Assembly: GCF_026914265.1 (NCBI RefSeq)
Contig: NC_069122.1
Coordinates: 40,947,125-41,011,124 of the forward strand
Reading direction: 5' to 3'
From: Mya arenaria
Taxonomy: Eukaryota > Mollusca > Bivalvia > Myida > Myidae
DNA length: 64,000 nucleotides
The first letter of the stretch is position 1. Every line of letters begins with the position of its first letter. Of the stretch, positions 46,220 through 58,019 are shown piece by piece. The notes below the pieces were generated by a model, which had not been told where the DNA came from, did not search any database, and saw nothing but the letters and a program-made list of their open reading frames with translations. The position numbers and the translations under genes are program-made.

Positions 46220-48985
46220 GATAATTCTAATCAGTTATTTCTTCGCGTCCTTACAGTACATATAGTTCTGCCAGCTCCTGCATTTGCCAGCACGAAATCC
46301 TTGGTTATGTTTTCGGTACGAGTTTTATACATGTACCTCATATATGGACATAAATTACGTGTGTATAAATGTATAACGAGTTCGTTTTTTTCCATACTGA
46401 AAAATATTTATTGTGTAAGCATTACATTTTATACATTTAGTACCGAAGTGACATATATTTTCCTCTGCAGGTTACCATGATGTATATCACTTAAATTTCG
46501 TATCACTGCCTAGTCACCTAGTTTGTTTATTTTGTTCGCGGATTGTATGCTCGCCCACGTAGGCACGTTATCCTTCGTATACTAACAGCACTGTTTTAAT
46601 GCATGAGGTTACATCAGAGAGGTTTAAAGGCGCACAATATAGGTTGTTGCAACTTTATTTTTAAAGCATGATCATTTAAAGACGTAGTTTAAGGAATGTT
46701 TGGCATGATAATCCTCTGCTGTGCATCTCCTGCTAATTGCACTGGTGTCACAGTAGGGGCCAATTTCCTATGTATTCGTTTATTGCCTCAGGGCCATTTT
46801 GGGTCCATTTCTATAATAAAACATCCAAAACTGAATATATTAACAGAGGTTGTGTACAATACACTTTTTTTTTTTGGGGGGGGGGGTCACTTATAGAAGG
46901 CTTAAACTAGGCCTTTAAACTGACTTTACTTCAATGTCCAAAACCAACCAAAAACGTATGATTTGTGTCTAGTTAAACTATCAGCTTACATGATATAAAT
47001 ATTTGCCTGTTTTGATTAATAGCTCCGCGGCCACAAATTCCCAAGCGCAAAAATATCGCTAATTTACACAAATCATAAGCTCTAATGAGTTAAAGTAAAT
47101 AATGCATTAAAATAAACTATAAATATTTAAACATTTTTAAATTTTGCATCAAAGTATATTGTGTCCCTTTAAACTGTAATACATGTAGCTCGTTCATTGC
47201 AAATTAATTTTTTTTTAACATCCTGTTCTGCAATATCAGGACCTATGTCTACATAACAGCGCAAACTCTGCAACTACTTAGATCATTATACATTCACCAG
47301 TCCTTTATAACATATCGGATCCAAATAGCATGTATACTTTCACCTTAAACGAATCCATCTTATTCTCAAATTAGTCTAAAATATTAGACGTGTTATACGG
47401 GATTCTTCCAATCCCTAACGTCTAAACGGGAATGTGCAAAAAACGGGGGTGTTTTAAAAATATCAAAATTGTTTTAAGTGAAGTATTTTATGGTTGAAAT
47501 TGATCATAAAGAGTTATATTCACATTTTACCATGTAAGTGAAATGCTATTTTGCACTAAACAAGCATTTAATGCATTAAAACAAGTTGTTTACCTTTCCA
47601 ATAAAACGAAAGTTGACTGACACAGAAAACAATTATGCGAAGGGGAACAACTCGATACAATCGTAATAACTCGGCCTCCTCCGACAAAGCTTCGAGATAG
47701 ACCTCGTTATACAATCGTAACAACTCGGCCATGGCCGAAATGTTCCGAGCGATTTAAAACTGTGCCCTGAAGCCTTGCAGGTGCCCTTCATGTATATATC
47801 GTTATGTTATGACAGAATGAAATAAAGAAAAGCCGTCAAACTCATAATTATAAGTTGGATATTTATTTTTTGTGTACGGAACTAACATAAAATAACATTA
47901 TCTGGTAATATTTCTTGTTTTTATGATATTTTATAGACGCTATATGCTTTAACCCGGAATCCTGATCGGAACAACTACCCACTTTTGATACTAAACAATT
48001 TGTACGTGAAGGATTTGCCATATCAAAAATCTAAAAAAAATCCGTCAACGTACAATTATTTGGACTAATTCTCAAATGTAACAATTTTTTTTGTTGTTCG
48101 CCTTTTTTCTAAAAATTAACTGAATTTCTAACGATATCATTGGCTGCAAGTTCAAAGGCCTAACAAAGTAAGTTACATCCACCAGCACTTTATAACATAT
48201 CAGATTCAAATTGCATATAATTGCACTTAAAGCAAATTTTAATTAACGTATTTTCAAGCGTAACATTAAGCCGTTTAAAATTTTGTATTCGCTTTTTTTT
48301 CTTCAAATAATTAACTCAATTTCTCACGATTCTATTAACTTTGAGCACATAGGCCCAAGACGGTAAGCTAACTTATTGTTTATTCCCAACTCATTATTTG
48401 TACTTATTAACCCTTTTCACGCTTAATATCACACTTAAATAATCCACAGATCTTCCACACGCGTAATTCTAGATTTCTATATGTAAAGGCTGTTTTACAT
48501 CTAATACATGTACAGCTTAAAATACGTGTAAAGTTTAAACCAAAGACATCACTTGAACGAAGAGATCACTTGTAAACATCAATATTTTACCCAGTTTTAC
48601 ATGATTTAACCCGCACCATGCTAACTTAATATGCTATCACTCGATAATGACCGGATTTGAGAGATTAACTTACAATTTATTTGTTTTAACACTCCAATTA
48701 TATTAATGACTTACACTACCCTAACCCTAACCCTATGTTACAACATATTATTCCGTCATCTAAATCTGTAACGGCCTTCGTTTTTGTCTTTTCCGTATGT
48801 CACAGTTAAAAACGGAAACGATTAGCGTAAACATTCTTCACTGACCTTGACCGATATTCGGAATGTAAATAAACCCCTACATGTCAAATGCATGCTATTC
48901 TAAAGGTCGAGCTTATTCACCGATTAATTTCAAAATGATACATTATAGTAGAGATAGTAAAGTGTCAGGGAAGTATTTCATTTTA
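46220..48985. other. CTBS2 upstream region, homologous to CTBS1 upstream
   Basis: Shows the same landmarks as 19436-20650 but is longer. A block with TTTATAACATATC(G/A)GAT..CAAAT occurs twice (47305, 48190), so part was duplicated. Contains a G-run (46874-46887), a short palindromic element and CCCTAACCCTAACCCTA at 48718-48734. No gene seen. Confidence 0.65.
47663..47752. mobile_element. Short palindromic element, copy 4
   Basis: ACAATCGTAATAACTCGGCC, internal AAGCTTCGAGATA, and a second ACAATCGTAACAACTCGGCC then GGCCGAAATGTTCCGA. Same family as 6459-6540, with one end duplicated. Confidence 0.55.
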
Positions 48986-48998
48986 TTTTTTTGCTTTG

Positions 48999-49371
48999 TT
49001 AAAGATGCACTCTTACTCCCAAATAAGATTTAACACCTTACGTACAAATGTTTAAATATACCAAAACGGATGAACAAATGTCGAAAACAATGATGCTTAT
49101 GAAGTATACCGTGTTTAAATTGAATGAAAGGTTCAGAAAACACAGTATTTTTACCTTATGAGACGATCATAGTAGATCATTTCGCATTCGCCAATTATTT
49201 AATATTTAATATTTTTGCGTTTTCAGCTATCAAATACGAGGTTACAATCTTGTTATCAGTAAATAATATTTTCTGTAAATGCATCAATAAGAATTTAAAG
49301 GTTTATCAGTCAAAGTTGATGTTTGTTTTACATGTGTATGCATTGATATTGAATAGGAGGTCACTTTAAAG
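48999..49371 (+). mobile_element. CTCTTACTCC-family element
   Basis: TTAAAGATGCACTCTTACTC start, GGTCACTTTAAA end; internal TTATCAGTAAATAATATTTT as in 42740-43116. Confidence 0.8.
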
Positions 49372-49719
49372 TTGCACTCTCACAGATTTACCATTTTTAC
49401 AACCTTTTTATTTTTTGTCTTGGAAAGAGCAAATTTTTGCGTAAATATCTGCAACCCAATGATGTAAGATTGTTGACAAAAATCAGATCGTAGATTTTCA
49501 TATTGCCATTCGAAAATTAATGTTATATAGCTTAAACCGTTTAAGAAAAAGGCATAAAACATCAATTTTTGAACTTAAATATTAAAATCTGCGATCTAAT
49601 TTTTTGTCAGCAGTCTTATATAACTGGTTTCCATGGATTGTCGCAAAACTTAGCTCGTTCCAAGACAAAAAATAAAAAAAAGTTGTCAAAACGTTTAATC
49701 TGTGAGAGTGCAGCTTTAA
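49366..49719. mobile_element. CTCTCACAGAT-family palindromic element, copy 2
   Basis: TTAAAGTTGCACTCTCACAG start and CTGTGAGAGTGCAGCTTTAA end, with TTTTTGTCTTGGAAAGAGC and its inverse 35-40 bp inside each end. Confidence 0.88.
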
Positions 49720-49772
49720 ACATGTACGATATTAAACTCAGAAAAATGTTGTTACGCCATATAATTTAAACA

Positions 49773-51426
49773 AGAGGGCCATGATGGCCCTAAATCGCTC
49801 ACCTGAGTAAAAGAGTTTAACCTTCGTAATCAATATAGCTTGATTTTTGTTTTCAAAGAATATTAAAAAACATACTGGTCAAATATGTTGCCTGGATAAT
49901 CACTGACAGGGCTTGTCACAGTTGCCTGCACACTGACAGGACTTGTCACAGTTTCATGCACACTGACAGGACTTGGTGATTGACTGCACACTGACATGAC
50001 TTTGTTCAGTTGCCTGCACACTGACAGGACTTGATGATTGACTGCACACTGACAGAATTTGATCCACATACCTGCACACTGACAGGACTTTGTTCAGTTG
50101 CCTGCACACTGACAGGACTTGGTAATTGACTGCATACTGACAGCACTTGATACAGATACGTGCACGCTGACAGGACTTGATAATTGACTGCACACTGACA
50201 GCACTTGGTACAGATACCTGCACACTGACAGGACTTTTTTCAGTTGCATGCACACTGACAGGACTTTGTTCAATTCCCTGCACACTGACAGGACTTCGTT
50301 CAATTGCCTGCACACTGACAAAACTATGTTAAATTGCTAGCACACTGAAATAACTTTTAGTATCTATAGACACACAAACAACAAACTGTGCACCATCCAA
50401 TAAAATCAATAAACTGCTTTAAAGCTCTAAAAATCAATTATCAGTACACATTCTGCACCTTCAACTATTATTATTATCTCTTCTTTCATCTAGGAAAACA
50501 TCACCTTCCTTCCTTTTTTTAATCAAATTCTTCTTTATATAAGGCTTATTCACTATCCAAACAAAAGATAAGATTGTAGCTTAGAATAATCTACATGAAG
50601 TTTACAATAATCTACATGAAGTTCAATGGAAAAGTCTGATTATTAAATTTATTACTAAGTAAAAATGAAATTTCCTCTAAAGAATAAAGTGTATAATAAT
50701 TATTTGAATCTATGAACCTAAAAAATGAACAATAATTACCTTAGAAGTGACTATGTTGAAGACTTAATAAAATTTAAAATATATTCCCTTGTTACTAAAA
50801 ATAAAAAAGTAGTGCTCCAACAAAAAGGGAGACCATATAGCAAAACTTGCTTCCATTGCTTCAAGAGTAAACCTTACATAACTATCAGATTTTAACAAAA
50901 TATATTTATAATGGACTTGTAACCCACGGGGTGTCCAATTTTTCTCCGGGGGCATAATTTGAATAAACATAGTAGATAACCAGTAGATAATGTTACACAC
51001 CAAATATTTAAGCACTAGGCCTCATAGTTTTAGCCAAAAAAAGTTTTGTAGGTTTTCCTTAAGGTTGTCATGGCAACAAGAGTTCTGCATGAAATCATTT
51101 CTTTGAACAATTTTGAAAAAGCACCAAGCAAGGGTCATTCCTATGAAGTTTCATTAAAATTGTCCAAAGGATTTAAAAGTAGATGATTATAACCAATTGT
51201 TGACGCTTTTCTTTTGAAACCAGAGTTCTGCATGGAATTCATTTCTTTGAAAAAATTTGGAAAAGCACCAACCAAGGATCATTCCTATGAAGTTTCATTA
51301 AAATTGTCCACGGGGTTTAGGAGTAGATGATGATTATAACCAATTGTTGACGCCGAACGACGGACGACAGACATTGACCGATCACAATTGCTCACCTTGA
51401 GCACTTTGTGCTCAGGTGAGCTAAAA
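49773..51426 (+). mobile_element. GAGGGCCATGATGGCCC element with internal minisatellite
   Basis: Left end AGAGGGCCATGATGGCCCTA then CGCTCACCTGAGT. Right end CTCACCTTGAGCACTTTGTG then CTCAGGTGAGC, so the two ends share the inverted CTCACCTGAG. A GACGGACGACAGAC tract precedes the right end. No transposase or reverse transcriptase is visible; probably non-autonomous. It separates two blocks contiguous in CTBS2 intron 3. Confidence 0.65.
49895..50350 (+). repeat. ~29-bp minisatellite (CTGCACACTGACAGGACTTG)
   Basis: About fifteen units with spacers TCACAGTTGC, GTTCAGTTGC, GATGATTGA and so on in irregular order. Nonsense frames (PVSVQ repeats) up to 119 residues arise from it. Confidence 0.93.
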
Positions 51427-51439
51427 AGGTGGTCTACTG

Positions 51440-51685
51440 TTTTATGTTTTTTGCATCACTTTTACATACTTGTGGTTGCAACGCTAATCAATTTCTACAA
51501 AAGGTACTTTCTGTCAACACAATTTGTGAGCGTTTTGAATTAGTTCCGTCTGGTAATTAGTTAAAGAGTCTAATAATGCAGAGAATAAACACTACTTCTT
51601 GCAAAATTTGGATGACATTTACTGGTTACAAAGCTTTTTGGATACGAAAAATGACACTTTTCTTGTAAATTAAATACACAGTTAT
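51440..51685. repeat. Third copy of the shared intron-3 sequence
   Basis: TTTCTGTCAACACAATTTGT, GTCTGGTAATTAGTT and GATGACATTTACTGGTTACA; see 43215-43450. Confidence 0.65.
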
Positions 51686-51702
51686 AATATTCAATGTGTA
51701 TA

Positions 51703-52175
51703 TACCACGTGATAAATTACGTCATATATGCTACGTCGGAAGACAACATTTTGCTTCAAATGAAGAATTAAATCAAAGGTAACTCTTATTTTACTACACC
51801 ATTTTAAATGAAACAAAGGGCAGTCTATGCCGCTTAAAGAGCCCCGCCTTCGTTTTATTACCTGAGTTTGATAAGGTGATTAAGTTCATCAAACACCTCG
51901 ACAAACCTGTTTCCAAAATAATGTTTTGATAGTGCTCCGTCAGACGGCCGTATTCTGAAAAGGTTTGTCGAAGTGTTTTAAGTAACCAAAATCTCAAACT
52001 CTGGTAAAAGACTGAATAAGGGGCTCCGTGGGGGGGCGTATACTGCGCTATGTTTCATTTAAAATAGTGGAGAAATGGGAAAGTTATCTTTGTTTAAAGT
52101 CTTAATTCGTAGCAAAATATTGCCTTCAGACGTAGCATTTATGACGCAATATTAATCACGTGGTATACACACACC
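51703..52175. mobile_element. Long-hairpin element (uninterrupted copy)
   Basis: Left arm CACGTGATAAATTACGTCAT, CTACGTCGGAAGACAACATT, AATGAAACAAAGGGCAGTCT. The right arm has the inverse of each, ending ATTTATGACG..AATCACGTGGTATA. The arms are some 200 bp long. Same family as 4215-4912. Confidence 0.8.
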
Positions 52176-52184
52176 GATAATGTT

Positions 52185-52310
52185 AATAGTAATTAATATT
52201 TTCCATAAATGCATTATCTAGTAAGTAGTTAAGTGTTTATCACTCAAAATTTATGTTTGGTTTTACATGTGCATGTATTGATTTTGAATAAGAGTGTCAC
52301 TTTTATGGAC
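52185..52310 (+). mobile_element. 3' fragment of a CTCTTACTCC-family element
   Basis: TTCCATAAATGCATTATC through TTGAATAAGAGTGTCACTTT matches only the right third of the family. Confidence 0.65.
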
Positions 52311-52799
52311 ATCCATTTATAATATAAGCAAAATGATATAAGCAAAACAGAACACTTGCCTCATTCTTTTTATTTATTGAAAATAATCAACATCAAATTA
52401 GCACTTATGAACAAATCCCGAACAATTACAATATGTTTTATACCATGCCACAAGTAATTAACTTTTATGATCAAATACAAAATTATCATGTACATCCGTC
52501 GCATAAAAATGAACACATTACGAAGCATACACGTGAAACAAATCATAACATATTTCTTAAACAACAAAGAAATAATAAAATGCACAAATGAACTAGCCTT
52601 TTAGACACACATAATCTATGAACACAATTAACAGAAGTTTAACAATTAAACTGTTCATGATTATTGTTTTTATACTATCTATGTGTTTATTAAAATAAGT
52701 ATTTTAAGCCATTTAGGTGTCACGTGGTATTTGCCAAACTGTACGTGGTATTTGCCAAACTGTACGAGTGCTCCCCCCCCCCCCCCCACCGACATTGTT

Positions 52800-53151
52800 T
52801 TAAAGCTGCACTCTCACAGATTGAACGTTTTGAAAACTTTTTTGTCTTGTCTTGGATTTTGGAACAAGCCAATTTTTATGAAAATACATGGAAACATGTG
52901 ATTTATGACTTCTGACATAAATCAGATCTAAGGTTTTTATATTTATGTTCAAAACTTGATGTTTTATGCATATTTTCTTCAAGTGTTAGTTACACGTTTA
53001 GCCATAAAACATTAATTTTCGAACAAAAACATGAAAATCTGCAGTTCGATCTTTTGTCAGCATTAATTCTTATATCACTGGTTGTTAGGTATTTATGCAA
53101 AAATTGGATCTTTCCAAGACAACATTTTTTTTAGTGAGAGTGCATCTATAA
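52800..53151. mobile_element. CTCTCACAGAT-family palindromic element, copy 3
   Basis: TTAAAGCTGCACTCTCACAG start, AGTGAGAGTGCAT end; more diverged centre than the other copies. Confidence 0.8.
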
Positions 53152-53154
53152 AGA

Positions 53155-54045
53155 TATAGTACAATTCAGCTTGTCATCACAAATTCCTAATTGGCAATAA
53201 TGCACTGCTAAATTAAGATGGCTGGTGACCCCATATACATGTAGATCTGGGGCTGTATACCTGAAGCTTTCTAATGATCATTTTTGGAATTTTCAAAAAT
53301 GTTTATTTCAATATAACCTCAAATTTTCATCAAATTTATTCATTTACAATTTGGATATTTTTTCTTCTTCATATTTTTGATGTAAAACAGTGTAAGTTTG
53401 CTTTAAAATTCAACTTCAAAAAAGAAGAATTTTGTTTGTTGGCAGTTTTTCTTATACTACCTGAATGTACAAAGCACCGGGTATCCTTTGAAAGGGTTCT
53501 GCTTGATATAACTAATTTGATAACTAAAAACTAAAAATTAATTCAAGGTCAATCTGTTGTTTCTCTGTTTCTCAGTATTTAACCCGAAATCAGGCATCAA
53601 AGCCCTTATTTTACAATTTTTTGATGCCAAAATAATGTATTTTCAGTTTCTTTCATAACATTTTCTTAATCTACATGCCAAAACGTTGCAAATAAAAGCA
53701 ACATGATATAGGGTCGATAGGCATCAAAAATTAGAATACTTTGATATCTTATATTAGCCAAAAAAACAATGCATGTAATTAAGTTATCAGTTTGTGTATT
53801 ACCTTTGTAAATATTTCTTGTTTTAATATTGAAAACATAATACTGGTTGATAACAGATTGTTGCACAAAGAAATGAATCCTTGTCGTTCGTTCGAAGGCT
53901 AATATATTATATAAAGGCTTTAAAAATGAAACTGGAAACAAAACTACAAATGTAACATTATAAAAACATTAACTAATTAATCAACGGCTGTAATTATCGT
54001 ATTATGCTTGTATTTATAACATTATTTTCCACAACATATATAGTA
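53155..54045. other. Intergenic
   Basis: No supported feature. An 86-residue and a 91-residue frame are AT-rich noise without splice context. Confidence 0.5.
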
Positions 54046-54046
54046 A

Positions 54047-54405
54047 GGCCTAAAAAAAATAATTGTTTGGTTAGGGTTACATCCTTTTCAAAAATAGGTA
54101 GAGGAGGTAGGCTTTGTAGAGGAGGTAGGCTTTTTTTTTTTTTTTTTTTTTTAGGCTTTATTTAAGAATGTCATTTTCATCATTGGAGAATGGTGTTAAA
54201 GTTATCTTCTATATAAGCAATTAAGGTTTTAAACTACATATTGAAAAGCAAAAAAAAAAGATTTTTTTTTATTTTTTTTATTTTAGTTTTTCAATATTTT
54301 TTTCAAACTGACTATAAAAACGTTAGGGTCGGCGCCTATTCCGTAGGTAGGGTCGGGTAACCCGAACCAAATGTATTTTTTTTTTAGGCCTAACCATGTA
54401 CACAC
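54047..54405. mobile_element. Inverted-repeat element with GGTTAGG..GGCCTAACCA ends
   Basis: Left GGCCTAAAAAAAATAATTG then TTTGGTTAGGG. Right GGGTAACCCGAACCAAATG, poly-T and AGGCCTAACCA, the inverse of the left. Contains poly-T and GGTAGAGGAGGTAGGCTTTG, repeated. Related to the GTAGGGTCGGG family. Confidence 0.6.
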
Positions 54406-54733
54406 TCCTGATAATTATTTGCCATCATCTTATAACCTGGTAGTATAATTTAAAGTACAGGTTTATTGTTTATTTGCAGGTCTGTATGGAAACATCAAAT
54501 GATCAAGGCAGGCGCAGCCAGATGAATTAATCCTTTCACAAATAAATGATACCTTAAATAATGATTGAAATTACTGTGGCTACTTATAAAGCTCCGCCTC
54601 ACTGGCTTCTAACCATTTGAACTTCACTTCTTCATCCCTGAACACACATTTGTGCAAGACATGGTAAATGCAGCAAGAAAAATAAATATTTGGACTTTTC
54701 AGTGATTTCCCTCCTATGAAATACAAAAATGTT

Positions 54734-55110
54734 TTAAAGATGCACTCTTACTCCCAAACAAGGTTTACCACAATTAATAATGTGTTTTTAATATTAAAAA
54801 AAAGATGAATAAATTTCGAACACAATGGTCCTTGTAAAGGATACCGAGCTTAATTTGAAAGAAATGAGCAAAAAATACGGTATTTCTACCTTATGAAAAT
54901 ATAGTAGATCACAATAAATCTTTTAGCATTCACCAATCATTTAATATTTTTTGCGCTTTCTGCTATAAAATAAACGGTTAAAATCTTGTTATCAGTTATT
55001 CATATTTTCCATAAATGCATTATTAAGTAAGTTCTTGAAGGTTAATTATTCAAAATTGATGTGTGTTATACATGTGTATGTATTGATTTTGAATAAGAGT
55101 GTCACTTTAA
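54734..55110 (+). mobile_element. CTCTTACTCC-family element
   Basis: TTAAAGATGCACTCTTACTC start, TTGAATAAGAGTGTCACTTT end. Confidence 0.85.
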
Positions 55111-55170
55111 GACTTCCAGTGCACAATCAATTTCAAATGTTATGTTTTATGATATTCATTAGCCAAATGG

Positions 55171-55519
55171 CTTTAACGCTGCGCTCTCACAGATATACTG
55201 TTTTTACAACTTTAATTTTTTTTGTCTTGGAAAGAGCAAATGTTTGCATAAATATCTGCAAATCAATGATAAAAGATTGCTGACAAAAGATCAGATTGCA
55301 GTATTTCATATTTCTGTTTGAAAATTAATGTTTTATGGCTTAAACCATTACTAACAGTTTAAGAAAAATGCAAAACATCAATTTTTTTTAACTTAAATAT
55401 AAAAATCTGTGATATAATTTTTTATAATTGGTTTCCATGTATTTTTGCAAAAATCGGCTCGTTCGAAGATAAAAAAAAAAAGTTATCAAAATGCTCTATC
55501 TGTGAGAGTGCAGCTTTAA
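55171..55519. mobile_element. CTCTCACAGAT-family palindromic element, copy 4
   Basis: CTTTAACGCTGCGCTCTCAC start, CTGTGAGAGTGCAGCTTTAA end. Confidence 0.85.
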
Positions 55520-55719
55520 ATGATTGGGACAAACTATAACATTACAGTTTTTATAAAAACGACAAATATATAACATCGTAAACGACCGTAAGTACAGCAA
55601 ATAAAGCGTTGATCAGTATGAAAATATAATGCCAAATACTTTGAAAATTACTGCCTTCCCATTGGTCAAAATCAACCATTATATACTGAGGCATAACAAA
55701 ATTATGTTTGTTTCCGGTT

Positions 55720-56035
55720 TGATACGCCCAAAATTTGGGTAGGTTGGTCGGAAAACCTTTTCTTTGTTTTTATAAGCCAATTTGTAATTGTTTCTTGATT
55801 TTTTTCTGATACTAAAAACTATAACCTATAAGCTTATGAACATCTATACAATCAGCATAGCATTGCTGGTATTGTTAAAGCCCAAAACACTTCAATTTTA
55901 ACTTATAGGGTAACTTCAGAAAAAAATCAAACAAAAGACAAAAAACATAATTCTCGATGAAATAATAAGGTTTAGGGTCGGGGAAAGAAATAGCGTAGGT
56001 TGAAAACCAGAAACAAACACATTTTCTTTTATGCC
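55720..56035. repeat. Dispersed repeat (second copy of 44840-45140 type)
   Basis: GGTAGGTTGGTCGGAAAACC at the left, AGCATTGCTGGTATTGTTAA in the middle, TTTAGGGTCGGGGAAAGAAA at the right. Confidence 0.6.
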
Positions 56036-56039
56036 TTAT

Positions 56040-56995
56040 AAATGTAAATCATAATATGATACGAAAAAAATACAAAAAGTACACTTCTTCAAAAATTCCA
56101 TAAATTTACTCAAAAACACCTGATAAGCCTTTTTAAATGATATAAACATGAACAATGATTCAATATAGTGATTTAGAAATATGATTTATGACAAAAAATT
56201 ATATTATCATTTATAATTGACCACATTTTTCTTGGCCAATGAGCAAATAGATTTTCTAAACACAACTGAGTATAAATGAAATGTTGCTAGATTTCACTGA
56301 GATTTGCACTGTTGCAAGAATAAATTTGATACAAAATGGTCAAACATTGTAATCCAAGATAACGATCTGTTAAAAGTCCCTATTATAAATATCAAAACTT
56401 TAAAATACAAGAGAGTCATGGAGAAAACACTAATGCCTGTGTCTTTGAACACATTGTCAACAACAAGAACAACAACATGACTATCACAATACCTGGATTT
56501 TTTTCTTAGAAAAAATGATAAGCTAAAAATGTCTATTAGCATATCCCCTGTAATTATCAAAAACCTGTATGACAAATGTATGCTACAATATCAAACAAAT
56601 ATGAATAGCAAAAACATCTTATACAGAGCGGCAGGAAAGACAAATCTCATTATTAACAAAAACATGAACAAGAAACTGAAACTATCATTCTATATGGCAC
56701 AGTCAAAAAGTACTACACCAATACATGGTGGTCGAAACAAGCCATGCCAAATGGGCTTCTTCATATTCCGGATTTTAAACACATGCAGGAGGGTTTGTTA
56801 TGATTTTGATGCCAAGCACTACTAAATGTTTGATGAATTCAGGCTTGTTCAGACAAAAGTATAAATTTGATGATTAAATACATGTATCAAAATAGATATT
56901 CAAGTTCTTGAGTAAGCAACATTTGGGGGGGGGGGGGTTATAAATTATCTCGATGCAAGCAATTTAATTGCATGTACATGTTGATGTACAGATTG

Positions 56996-57051
<56 letters not shown>

Positions 57052-57460
57052 AATTAAAGCTGGTGAAAATCTGTTGAACAGTTTTTAATATTACACTCAA
57101 GACAAATAGTCTCATTTTTAAAAAAAAATCTTTGAACACATTGGAGACTGACCGACTATAAAAAGTACAAAGCACTTTGGTGGGTGTCAGACAAATCTAC
57201 AATTTAACAATGAACATTTAAAGTCAGGTGCCTATGTATATCTTGCCTGAAAAAAGTTTGAAGGCCTTGTTCTTTGGGGGTTGTACCCTTCATTACAGTT
57301 TAACATAATCCGCCAATAAAACCTATGATCCAAGTATATTGGAAGTACTAGGTTTTCAGTTTTGGGGAAAAAAGTGTCTGCCTTAACATCTTTTTGCAAG
57401 CTATGGCCCTGAAAGTACATATATATTACAGTATTTTACTATAGGGTTGAAGCCAGATTT
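56040..57460. other. Intergenic with ATG microsatellite and G-run
   Basis: G-run at 56925-56937 and a clean ATG trinucleotide repeat at 56998-57049. The remaining short frames (e.g. 98 residues at 56529) show no gene features. Confidence 0.6.
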
Positions 57461-57461
57461 T

Positions 57462-58015
57462 ATAACGGACAGGGTGCTGCAGAAGAGGAAGAGGGACAGG
57501 GTGCTGCAGAAGAGGGACAGGGTGCTAAGAAGAGGGACAGGGTGCTGCAGAAGAGGGACAGGGTTCTGCAGAAGAGGGACAGGGTCCTGCAGAAGAGGGA
57601 CTAGGTGCTGCAGAAGAGGGACAGGGTGCTGCAACAGAGGCACAGTGTGCTGAGAAGAGGCACAGTGTGCTGAGAAGAGGGACAGGGTGCTGTAGAAAAG
57701 GGACAGGGTGCTGCAGAAGAGGGACAAGGGTGCTGAGAAGAGGGACAGGGTGCTGCAGAAAAGGGACAGGGTGCTGCAGAAGAGGGACAGGGTGCTGCAG
57801 AAGAGGGACAGGGTGCTGGAAGAGGCACAGGGTGCTGAGAAGAGGGACAGGGTGCTGCAGAAGAGGCACAGGGTCCTGCAGAAGTGGGACAGGGTGCGAC
57901 AGAAGAGGCACAGGGTGCTGCAGAAGAGGGACAGAGGGACAGGGTGCTGCAGAAGAGGCACAGGGTGCTGCAGAAGAGGGACAGGGTGCTGCAGAAGAGG
58001 GACAAGGGACAAAAG
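57462..58015 (+). repeat. 21-bp minisatellite downstream of the zinc-finger gene
   Basis: About 25 units of AGAGGGACAGGGTGCTGCAG plus A, some with GAGGCACAGG or lacking CTGC. The 241-residue Cys/Leu/Ser/Pro frame and its sister frames are artefacts of the repeat. Confidence 0.95.
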
Positions 58016-58019
58016 GGCA

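Noticed and set aside
48718..48734. Interstitial telomeric repeat
   Set aside because: Only about 2.5 copies of CCCTAA; easily arises by chance in AT-rich intergenic DNA.
49863..50321. PVSVQ/LSVCRQ repeat proteins
   Set aside because: Minisatellite inside a non-autonomous element; no start, splice or domain support.
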